Below are positions 1-4,879 of a stretch of 5,505 bases of DNA, in pieces. Both the position numbers and the translations under genes were made by a program. Under the pieces are notes generated by a model that was not told the DNA's origin, searched no databases, and worked only from the letters and a program-made list of their open reading frames with translations. Origin of the DNA: Nitrospirota bacterium (lineage in GTDB: Bacteria; Nitrospirota; 9FT-COMBO-42-15; HDB-SIOI813); NCBI GenBank assembly GCA_023248365.1, contig JAHFER010000124.1:1-5505 (forward strand), read 5' to 3'. Positions within the stretch are counted from its first letter, which is position 1; each line of letters starts with the position of its first letter.

Positions 1-293
1 TCTATGTCTGCTGTAGCGAGGATTGCCGCTCAGACACTATGGAACGAATGCTCAAATATGAAAATTCCGTTTTGGGTGAGAACGTTGTTACCCTTCATGC
101 GAAAAAAATCTTTTACGTCATAGTCAATGAAACTCCGGAGAGATGGTTGCAATCAGAAGAATTCGACAGAATCGAGCATTGCCTTGTTGCCTGGAATATA
201 CAAGAACCTGAATACCAAGAGAAAATAAATGTGAGGTTAAGAAATGCCACTCAAGAAAGGGAGTTCCAAGAAAACGATCGGTCAGAATATTAA
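1..293 (+). CDS. Partial protein with CSxxCR zinc-finger-like end, 5' end outside window
   Basis: No function is recognised. The frame is open from base 3 to the stop at 291-293. The first visible residues (YVCCSEDCRSD) resemble the second half of a zinc finger of the type YCSxxCR, whose first Cys pair would lie upstream of the window. The rest, about 85 residues, is hydrophilic and rich in Glu, with no membrane segment. An in-frame ATG at 39 gives an 84-residue version, but it has no well-placed ribosome site (a GAGGA lies 16 bases away), so I favour a gene that starts upstream. The end overlaps the next gene by 50 bases. Frame 1 is also open to a stop at 121-123, so the choice of frame is not certain; the Cys motif and the length of this frame decide it. 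Confidence 0.6.
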   Translation, partial: YVCCSEDCRSDTMERMLKYENSVLGENVVTLHAKKIFYVIVNETPERWLQSEEFDRIEHCLVAWNIQEPEYQEKINVRLRNATQEREFQENDRSEY

Positions 294-393
294 AAAAGAG
301 ATGCTTGCTGGTAAACCTCAGAAACAAGCTATAGCGATAGCTCTCAAATCTGCTAGTAAAAACAAGCCTAAAGGCAAAGGTAAAAAGAAATGA
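244..393 (+). CDS. Short basic phage protein with PQKQAIAIAL motif
   Basis: This 49-residue, Lys-rich protein starts MPLKKGSSKKTIGQNIKKEM and contains PQKQAIAIALKSA at about residues 25-37, followed by a Lys/Gly tail. The layout (MPLKKG, then a helix, then KQAxAIAL and a basic tail) is a recurring pattern among tiny phage proteins and recalls the KQAIAIALSEA end of the DUF6496 family. The function of such proteins is unknown; the strong positive charge is compatible with nucleic acid binding, which is inference. A GAGGT ribosome site at 233-237 is well spaced from the ATG. The start lies inside the end of the upstream gene, and the stop TGA overlaps the next ATG (ATGA at 390-393). Confidence 0.85.
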   Translation: MPLKKGSSKKTIGQNIKKEMLAGKPQKQAIAIALKSASKNKPKGKGKKK

Positions 394-515
394 ACTGTCC
401 TGAATGCGGAGGAACTATGCTCTGGCTGGATGAAGATAATGACCCTGGGTATGCTTGCCCTAACTGTGGCCTCTGGCTAGATGAGGACGAAGATCATGGA
501 GAGCCTGAAGCCTAA
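390..515 (+). CDS. Small zinc-ribbon protein
   Basis: A 41-residue protein with two CxxC knuckles: CPEC at residues 3-6 and CPNC at residues 23-26. The 16-residue spacing and the Gly after each knuckle (CPECGG, CPNCG) are typical of a zinc ribbon that binds one zinc ion. The tail (LDEDEDHGEPEA) is strongly acidic. Proteins this small may act as adaptors or partners of nucleic acid enzymes, but nothing here shows which. It is translationally coupled to the preceding gene through ATGA, and its end overlaps the next gene by 20 bases. Confidence 0.8.
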   Translation: MNCPECGGTMLWLDEDNDPGYACPNCGLWLDEDEDHGEPEA

Positions 516-714
516 ATGCTGCTCTTGTCATTATTTTGCTTTCCCTGGGTTGCTTAAAGCTTGCGCACACCCTGACAATGTGAAGGTCTTACAGGGTGGG
601 CCGGTCAAATGTAAGTTCTATGAAGACCACGAAAGCAAATGTCTCCCTTCTCAGAAAAAATGGTGGAAAGAACGGGTATCCATCAAGGAGCTTTTGGAAA
701 TCTTATGCAAGTAG
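496..714 (+). CDS. Small Cys-rich putative metal-binding protein
   Basis: A 72-residue protein of unknown function. Its N-terminal half holds C8, C9, C11, H12, C23, H25 and C39, in the order CCSCH, CAHP, GGPVKCKFYE, which suggests a metal site of the C-x-C...C-x-H...C type. The second half is a basic, Trp-containing helix (KKWWKERVSIKELLEIL). An in-frame ATG at 481 would add five residues, but it has no ribosome site. The ATG at 496 has GAGGA at 483-487, eight bases upstream, so I use 496. The gene overlaps the zinc-ribbon gene by 20 bases and the next gene by 10 bases. Confidence 0.75.
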   Translation: MESLKPKCCSCHYFAFPGLLKACAHPDNVKVLQGGPVKCKFYEDHESKCLPSQKKWWKERVSIKELLEILCK

Positions 715-974
715 AAATCAAGATAGGCAGTGAAACGGTAACGGTGAGGGGCAATGAGGATGGCACTGCTGATTTGTGCCACTGGGTAGACATGAAACAT
801 GGGGATGAGATTACACCTACCCTTATCCCCTTCAAATTCTATGCTTCCCTTTACTCTTGCCTCCAAAGAGTGCTTGAAATGAAGGTTAACCGTAAGCATA
901 TTTTCAGCCTGAATGAATTAATAACTGAAATCAAAGCAGAAAGGGATTGGTTGCGCAAGGAATTCAAACTATGA
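705..974 (+). CDS. Hypothetical phage protein
   Basis: An 89-residue protein that I do not recognise. The N-terminal third looks like beta strands (VEIKIGSETVTVRGNEDGTA), and the C-terminal third looks like an amphipathic helix ending in charged residues (LNELITEIKAERDWLRKEF). No signal peptide, membrane segment or catalytic motif is visible. The open frame extends back to 639, but that would run deep into the previous gene. The ATG at 705, which overlaps the previous stop within ten bases, fits the packing of the neighbours. Its ribosome site is only fair: GGA at 696-698, and a better AAGGAG at 685-690 that is 14 bases away. The stop TGA shares bases with the next ATG. Confidence 0.65.
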   Translation: MQVEIKIGSETVTVRGNEDGTADLCHWVDMKHGDEITPTLIPFKFYASLYSCLQRVLEMKVNRKHIFSLNELITEIKAERDWLRKEFKL

Positions 975-1165
975 AGACGAGATACGATTTGGTAATGGAC
1001 GCCATAAAACTGTTAAATACTTACATCGAGGCTGAAGGTTCCCATAAGGTGATGCACTCAAGAAGATTACTGGATAAAACACAAACAATAGTCGAGAGGC
1101 TTATATCTATCGAGGCAGATGCCGGTGAGACAATGTTTAAAATCAATCCCAACGAGAGATGCTGA
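971..1165 (+). CDS. Hypothetical small helical protein
   Basis: A 64-residue protein with no recognised family. It appears almost wholly helical, with spaced hydrophobic residues in YDLVMDAIKLLNTYIEAEG and in LLDKTQTIVERLISIEADAG, separated by a short basic turn, so a helical hairpin or small coiled coil is likely. The start ATG at 971 forms an ATGA overlap with the previous stop and has AAGGAA at 957-962, eight bases away; an upstream in-frame TTG at 947 is less likely. The end overlaps the proposed start of the HNH gene by up to 47 bases. Confidence 0.65.
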   Translation: MKTRYDLVMDAIKLLNTYIEAEGSHKVMHSRRLLDKTQTIVERLISIEADAGETMFKINPNERC

Positions 1166-1460
1166 GTATTTGAAATTTGTAAGATCACACAGGTGTCTGC
1201 TCTGCTATTGGGAAGGTAGTTCTATAGAGGCACATCATATCTACACTGGGGGAATGGCGACAAAATGCAGCGATTATGATACTGTCCCCCTTTGCGGCTT
1301 CTCAGCTAGGGGGTGCCATTCCAGGGTGGACCAGAAAAAGAATGTCCCCCAGCGTTTCTTAGACGAAGTTAAGAGATTGAATGACGAATGGCTACGGTCA
1401 GGGCACAAATTCAAGGAAGGAGAGAGACATGGCTTTGGTTCAGAAACTAATTCATCCTAG
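1119..1460 (+). CDS. HNH-type nuclease, DUF968/DUF1364-like
   Basis: A 113-residue protein with the marks of the small phage HNH (His-Me finger) nucleases often filed as DUF968 or DUF1364. In order: YLKFVRSHRC (17-26), a zinc knuckle C26-x2-C29, the catalytic-type EAHHI (37-41), GGM and SDYDTVPLC (51-59), and the second metal half C66-H67 with D71. These proteins are known or presumed to cut or nick DNA and often sit in phage replication-recombination blocks, where they may process branched or recombination intermediates; the exact substrate cannot be read here. The start is uncertain: ATG 1119 has its GAGG only three bases away, while GTG 1125 (two residues shorter) has it at nine bases. Either keeps the whole domain. 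The last 15 or so residues overlap the next gene's ribosome site and start. Confidence 0.82.
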   Translation: MPVRQCLKSIPTRDAEYLKFVRSHRCLLCYWEGSSIEAHHIYTGGMATKCSDYDTVPLCGFSARGCHSRVDQKKNVPQRFLDEVKRLNDEWLRSGHKFKEGERHGFGSETNSS

Positions 1461-1644
1461 TAAACAATTACTAACCGAATGCACTACCTTTTATGAAACA
1501 ATAGACACTAAAGATGCCTTAAGGAGGATAGCAATCAAGCATAAAGTGCCTATCGCGGAAGTGGTGAGGCTGGCAATTAAGGAATTTCTTATCAGGTATG
1601 AGGAAATGCAGCGGAAAGAGAAAGAGAAAAAAGGTATCAAGTAA
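1429..1644 (+). CDS. Small ribbon-helix-helix-like DNA-binding protein
   Basis: A 71-residue protein. Residues about 20-57 (TFYETIDTKDALRRIAIKHKV, then PIAEVVRLAIKEFLIRY) match the look of a CopG/Arc-type ribbon-helix-helix fold: a short strand, a first helix, a turn, and a second helix of the form S/P-x-x-E-hh-R-x-A-hh-x-hh. The C-terminal tail is a run of Lys and Glu. Such proteins bind short palindromes as dimers and usually regulate transcription; here the target is unknown. The ATG at 1429 is chosen over the upstream ATG at 1381 because AAGGAG at 1417-1422 lies six bases away and the longer version would sit in the HNH gene. A 29-base gap follows with a fair ribosome site for the initiator gene and no clear promoter. 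Confidence 0.68.
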   Translation: MALVQKLIHPSKQLLTECTTFYETIDTKDALRRIAIKHKVPIAEVVRLAIKEFLIRYEEMQRKEKEKKGIK

Positions 1645-1673
1645 ACATTAACAACTGATAACAGGATATTAAA

Positions 1674-2375
1674 ATGAATATAAGCGGATATATAAATCCT
1701 CATGGTCTATTTTGTGGGTCGATGGTGCCTAACTGGTTACTTTCTAGGAAAGAAGTTTCTAACGGAGCTAAGCTATTATACGCCCGACTAGCTCAATATG
1801 CCAACATGGGTCCAGAGGTTTACCCAAAAATCGAAACTCTCTCCAAAGAAGTTGGCTTATGCGAGAGACAAATTAGAACATATTTAGACGAGCTTGAAAA
1901 ACACGGCCTCATAGAAAAGCAAATACGCCGGGAGCAGAGATTACCTAACCTGTATTTTTTCCCTTTTCATCTCTGGATGGAGTCAGGGATCACCGGCAGA
2001 ATCCTGCCGGAGGGGGTGGCAGAATCCTGCCTATCTAAAAGAATGTCTTTAAATAAAAAAGAATATAAAGAAAAAAATCCTTCTTCTGAAAATCTGGCCT
2101 TGGAAGGGATAATCCCTCAAAGCCGGTTTGAAGAATTTTGGTTATTGTACCCTAGGAAGGATTGCAAATGTAATGCCAATAAAGCGTGGGAAAAGATAAC
2201 TAAGAAAAAATTTAAATATGACGTTCAGCAGTACATCCTTGACTCGGTTAAGAATCAGTTAACCAGTCCTAACCATCTTGGCAAAAAGGATTTCCTCCCT
2301 CATGCGGCTACATGGCTCAACCAAGAACGGTGGTTGGATGAAGTTCAGGCTACATTCGAGGATTTTGTGAAATGA
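1674..2375 (+). CDS. Phage replication initiator, winged-helix protein
   Basis: A 233-residue protein built like lambda O-type replication initiators. Residues 20-96 form a winged helix-turn-helix of the HTH_36 kind: SNGAKLLYARLAQYAN, then the recognition part IETLSKEVGLCERQIRTYLDELEKHGLIEK (53-82). Residues 100-150 are a low-complexity Lys/Ser/Glu linker. Residues 151-221 are a second domain seen at the end of many phage replisome organisers, starting RFEEFWLLYPRK and ending FLPHAATWLNQERW. The known role of the family is binding the phage origin and loading the helicase. The DNA that encodes the linker carries two copies of a partly palindromic 14-mer and an A-rich tract, a likely origin. 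AGGA at 1663-1666 is the ribosome site. The stop overlaps the helicase start (ATGA), which supports joint function. Confidence 0.85.
   Translation: MNISGYINPHGLFCGSMVPNWLLSRKEVSNGAKLLYARLAQYANMGPEVYPKIETLSKEVGLCERQIRTYLDELEKHGLIEKQIRREQRLPNLYFFPFHLWMESGITGRILPEGVAESCLSKRMSLNKKEYKEKNPSSENLALEGIIPQSRFEEFWLLYPRKDCKCNANKAWEKITKKKFKYDVQQYILDSVKNQLTSPNHLGKKDFLPHAATWLNQERWLDEVQATFEDFVK
1993..2078 (+). repeat. Candidate replication origin: two palindromic repeats and an A-rich tract
   Basis: GGCAGAATCCTGCC occurs exactly at 1995-2008 and again at 2018-2031, 23 bp apart, about two helical turns. Each copy is an inverted repeat (GGCAG-AATC-CTGCC), and the first extends to CCGGCAG/CTGCCGG (1993-2010). 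Because 23 is not a multiple of three, the two copies are read in different frames (GRILP and AESCL), so the likeness is at the DNA level and not a protein repeat. The next 47 bases (2032-2078) hold only six G or C. Iterons followed by an A-rich unwinding tract inside the initiator gene is the layout of the lambda origin. Two copies are fewer than the four in lambda, so the call remains inference. Confidence 0.6.
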
Positions 2376-3277
2376 CAGAAGAACTCCAAGAGGATTTGAG
2401 GCTCAGACCCGCTAGCGATTTCACGGAGGGGGTGACAAGGAAGTTCCACCCAAAGCCTGAAGACATAACAGGTACAAAATTCCGTATATCTAAACTTCCA
2501 TTTATGTGGATACCTGGGGAAACTTCTTTGTGGACAGGGTACAACGGTCATGGGAAGTCGATTCTTCTCAACCAGTTCATCTTGGATCAGGCTGTGTGCG
2601 GTGTGAAGTCGGCTATTGCCTCTTTCGAAATGCCAGCTATCAAAAACCTGTACCGGATGGTGCGGCAAGCCCTGGGAACAGATAACCCTACCGTGGATGA
2701 AATCGAAAAATGCATGGAGTGGTTGGGTAAAAGGGTCTTCATCTACGACAAAACTGGTATTGGTTCCCTTCCTGTGCTTAAAAGAACCTTCAATCGGGCG
2801 CGAGCAGTCCATAAAGTTACTTTTTTTGTGATAGATAGCCTCATGAAGTGCGGGATTGACCCGAAAGACTATGCCGCACAGAAAAATTTTATGGATGAAT
2901 GGCAAGATTTTGCACAAACCTATGGTGTAAACGTGAATATTGTAGCTCATGCGAGGAAAGGAGAGGATGAAGAAACTAAACCTGGGAAGATGGATGTAGC
3001 AGGTGCGGCTGAATTGACAAATCTACCTGACAACGTGTATTCAATTTGGCGTAATAAGCGCAAGGAAAGTCTATATCGAGAGTATTTGGAGACACAGATA
3101 GTAAGGGGCATGAGTTTTGAAAAACTCCTGTCTTTATACGATTGTACTATTGATTGCTCCAAGAACAGGGAGCTAGGTGGAGATGGGGAAGGGATGTATG
3201 GCCTTTACTTTCATAAACCGAGTATGCAATTCACAGCGAAGTGCGGAGAGCAGCCTTATGTCTACTACGAAGGTTGA
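2372..3277 (+). CDS. DnaB-type replicative helicase / RecA-fold ATPase
   Basis: A 301-residue ATPase of the DnaB/Twinkle helicase superfamily. Walker A is GYNGHGKS at 56-63. SFEMP at 84-88 supplies the catalytic Glu of motif H1a (E86). Walker B is FFVIDS with D155. VNIVAHARK (188-196) matches the motif with the sensor His. DVAGAAELTNLPDNVYSIWRNK (208-229) and KNRELGGDGE (264-273) correspond to the conserved end of DnaB helicases, including the likely arginine finger region. The family uses ATP to move along single-stranded DNA at the fork. About 35 residues precede the ATPase core, so the N-terminal domain of bacterial DnaB and any primase domain are absent. It starts within the stop of the initiator gene (ATGA), so the two are probably made together. 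No primase gene is seen in the window. Confidence 0.88.
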   Translation: MTEELQEDLRLRPASDFTEGVTRKFHPKPEDITGTKFRISKLPFMWIPGETSLWTGYNGHGKSILLNQFILDQAVCGVKSAIASFEMPAIKNLYRMVRQALGTDNPTVDEIEKCMEWLGKRVFIYDKTGIGSLPVLKRTFNRARAVHKVTFFVIDSLMKCGIDPKDYAAQKNFMDEWQDFAQTYGVNVNIVAHARKGEDEETKPGKMDVAGAAELTNLPDNVYSIWRNKRKESLYREYLETQIVRGMSFEKLLSLYDCTIDCSKNRELGGDGEGMYGLYFHKPSMQFTAKCGEQPYVYYEG

Positions 3278-3488
3278 ATGGACTGTTTCCCCTGCCGCTT
3301 ATGACTTCCTTCAAAGAGTGAGAAGCAAGGCGATCATTTGTGGAGAAGACCCCGATGAAGCCTTGTCAGAAATGCTTGGACTTTTGACTGAAGAAATAGT
3401 ATCATATTGGCGTTTGATTGAAATTGTTGAAGATGAAGCCAAGGAAATAGAAAATTATATCAGGGACAGGGTTTTGCTGAATGGATAA
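3258..3488 (+). CDS. Hypothetical acidic protein upstream of terminase
   Basis: A 76-residue acidic protein that I do not recognise. It reads as mostly helical, with SPAAYDFLQRVRSKAIICG, then DEALSEMLGLLTEEIVSYWRLIEIVEDEAKEIENYIRD, a plausible coiled-coil stretch. Its position directly before the large terminase is where a small terminase subunit usually lies, and oligomerising helices would suit that. It is short for the role, however, and shows no helix-turn-helix for DNA binding, so I do not name it so. The open frame reaches back to 3177, but the ATG at 3258 has GGAGAG at 3245-3250, seven bases away, and avoids a 100-base overlap with the helicase gene. It overlaps the helicase end by 20 bases and the terminase start by eight. 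Confidence 0.68.
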   Translation: MSTTKVEWTVSPAAYDFLQRVRSKAIICGEDPDEALSEMLGLLTEEIVSYWRLIEIVEDEAKEIENYIRDRVLLNG

Positions 3489-4818
3489 AGTCGCGGCGGC
3501 AATATACAAAACTATCGGCTACGACCCTTCCCCTTCTCAACTGGAATTGCACGAAAGTCCTTCTAGATTCAAATTCATAGGGGCGGGCGCTCGTTTTGGC
3601 AAATCCCTTTGCGGGGCAATGGATGTCATACCGGACATCCTAAAACCTGGGACAAGGGGTTGGATTGTCGGACCCTCCTACGATCAGCCGTCTAAAGAAT
3701 TTAGATATATCTATGATGCTATTGTTGCCAAGTTAGGTTTTAAACCTCAGAGAGAGTTGAACGTCTCTTTTACTACTCCTGGCCCTCAGTCTCTTTTACT
3801 TCCCTGGGGAGCCGAAGTCTTCACGAAGTCTGAACAAAATCCCGATGCTCTTTTAGGCGAAGAAATAGACTGGCTCATACTATCTGAAGGGTCACGCCTT
3901 AAAGAAGAAACTTATGACATGTATCTACGGGCTAGACTCGGGACTCGGCATGGTCGGGTGATAGTTCCTACAACTCCGCATGGGTACAACTGGCTGTATA
4001 AAAGATTCTACCTTCCTGCTATTAATGGTGACCCAGAGTATTGGGCCAAGGTAGATATCAAAGTAACAGAGAATCCTACATTTGATAAGGAAGAATATGA
4101 TCGAGCAAAGAAAGAACTACCAGAGAATGCCTTTGCAGAACAATATGACGGATGCTTTGTTGCTTGGTCTGGGCTTATTTATCGTCGGTTTTCTCGGTCG
4201 GTTCATGTCATTGATCCGATTCCGATTAGAGCAAGCTGGCCTGTATATGCTGCTATTGATCCTCACCCTAGTACTCCCGCTGCTGTTGTGTGGATTGCGG
4301 TTGATGAATACGGGACTTGGTATGTCTGTCATGAAATGTTTCATCCCGAACTCACTATCCCGGAAATCTCGGATAGACTCAAAAAAATAGAGAATAAATG
4401 TCCTGTCACTCGGTATCTTATTGATCCTAATGCAAAATTGATTGATAAGTTGAGAGGCCAGAGTGTTTCAGTGCAAATGCAATTCAGAAGGAATGGAATA
4501 CCCTGTGTTGAGGCTAATAATAAATTTGATGGGGCTTGGTACAAGATAACTGAAATGCTAACTCCTAAGCCAGTGTTTGGGGAAGAAGATAATTTAAAAC
4601 CAAAATTGTTTGTTTTCAATACTTGTAAAAAGACTATTGAGGAATTTGAAAATTATACCTGGGAAAATGAAAAGACTGGTAAATCTCATATAATGGATTG
4701 TATCAAGTATATAGCGAATGATAACCCAGTCAGGGCTTTAAGAGAAGAAGAACTAGAAAAAATGAAGCAAGAAGAGGAAGAAAGATTCAAAGACAGAAAT
4801 GCTAGAACTGGATACTGA
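3481..4818 (+). CDS. terL: Terminase large subunit (DNA packaging ATPase and nuclease)
   Basis: A 445-residue protein, a normal length for the family, which pumps phage DNA into the procapsid and cuts the concatemer. The N-terminal ATPase has a Walker A of terminase form, GAGARFGKS at 34-42. The Walker B region is IDWLILSEG (129-137), with E136 as the likely catalytic Glu and Ser where Asp is usual. The coupling motif VPTTPHGYNWLYKRFY is at 162-177. The C-terminal RNase H-like nuclease shows three spaced acids: D260 in AAIDPH, D315 in YLIDPN and D406 in HIMDCIKYI. The tail is a charged helix (REEELEKMKQEEEERFKD). AGGG at 3468-3471 precedes the ATG, which overlaps the previous stop. A promoter and a structural gene follow directly, and no portal gene is seen in the window. 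The packaging mode (cos, pac or other) cannot be told. Confidence 0.92.
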   Translation: MDKVAAAIYKTIGYDPSPSQLELHESPSRFKFIGAGARFGKSLCGAMDVIPDILKPGTRGWIVGPSYDQPSKEFRYIYDAIVAKLGFKPQRELNVSFTTPGPQSLLLPWGAEVFTKSEQNPDALLGEEIDWLILSEGSRLKEETYDMYLRARLGTRHGRVIVPTTPHGYNWLYKRFYLPAINGDPEYWAKVDIKVTENPTFDKEEYDRAKKELPENAFAEQYDGCFVAWSGLIYRRFSRSVHVIDPIPIRASWPVYAAIDPHPSTPAAVVWIAVDEYGTWYVCHEMFHPELTIPEISDRLKKIENKCPVTRYLIDPNAKLIDKLRGQSVSVQMQFRRNGIPCVEANNKFDGAWYKITEMLTPKPVFGEEDNLKPKLFVFNTCKKTIEEFENYTWENEKTGKSHIMDCIKYIANDNPVRALREEELEKMKQEEEERFKDRNARTGY

Positions 4819-4848
4819 TTGACTTTACTAATAATTTTACTGTAAAAT
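4819..4848 (+). promoter_or_regulatory. Sigma70-type promoter upstream of the structural gene
   Basis: In the 61-base gap after the terminase stop, TTGACT at 4819-4824 (five of six matches to the -35 consensus) is followed after 18 bases by TAAAAT at 4843-4848 (five of six matches to the -10 consensus). The expected start of transcription is near 4855, leaving a short leader with a strong ribosome site (AGGGAGGT, 4866-4873) before the ATG at 4880. It fits a separate promoter for the structural genes to the right. No hairpin terminator is seen in the gap, so read-through from upstream is also likely. Confidence 0.72.
4834..4848. promoter_or_regulatory. Perfect 15-bp palindrome over the -10 box, possible operator
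   Basis: ATTTTAC-T-GTAAAAT is a perfect inverted repeat with seven-base arms and a one-base centre. Its right arm contains the whole -10 hexamer. A dimeric repressor bound here would block RNA polymerase. Which protein might bind is not shown; the ribbon-helix-helix-like protein at 1429-1644 is one candidate by fold only. The arms are A/T-rich, so chance is a real alternative. Confidence 0.4.
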
Positions 4849-4879
4849 GATGGTTAAAAAAGGGAAGGGAGGTTAACAA

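Noticed and set aside
4..123. Frame 1 open from the left edge to base 123 as the end of an upstream gene
   Set aside because: It overlaps the longer frame 3, which carries a CSxxCR motif; the 40-residue translation shows no recognisable feature, though it cannot be excluded without upstream sequence.
1993..2010. Hairpin CCGGCAG-AATC-CTGCCGG as a rho-independent terminator
   Set aside because: No run of T follows the stem on the + strand, it lies in the middle of a coding gene, and the same core is repeated 23 bp later, which fits a binding site better.
2009..2434. The decamer GGAGGGGGTG at 2009-2018 and 2425-2434 as a functional repeat
   Set aside because: A ten-base match is expected by chance several times in a window of this size, and both copies lie in coding sequence without a usable start at the right distance.
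2345..2950. A 201-residue open frame on the minus strand opposite the helicase
   Set aside because: It lies wholly across the initiator end and helicase gene, which have clear family motifs; its translation is Cys/His/Phe-rich with no recognisable domain, and no gene runs on the minus strand anywhere in the window.
3014..3043. TTGACA inside the helicase gene as a promoter for the terminase
   Set aside because: The -35 match is perfect, but no -10 box of good quality lies 16 to 18 bases away (TATTCA is the best), and it is within coding sequence.
3384..3405. TTGACT ... TATCAT just upstream of the terminase as a promoter
   Set aside because: The spacing between the two boxes is only 10 bases, too short for sigma70 polymerase.
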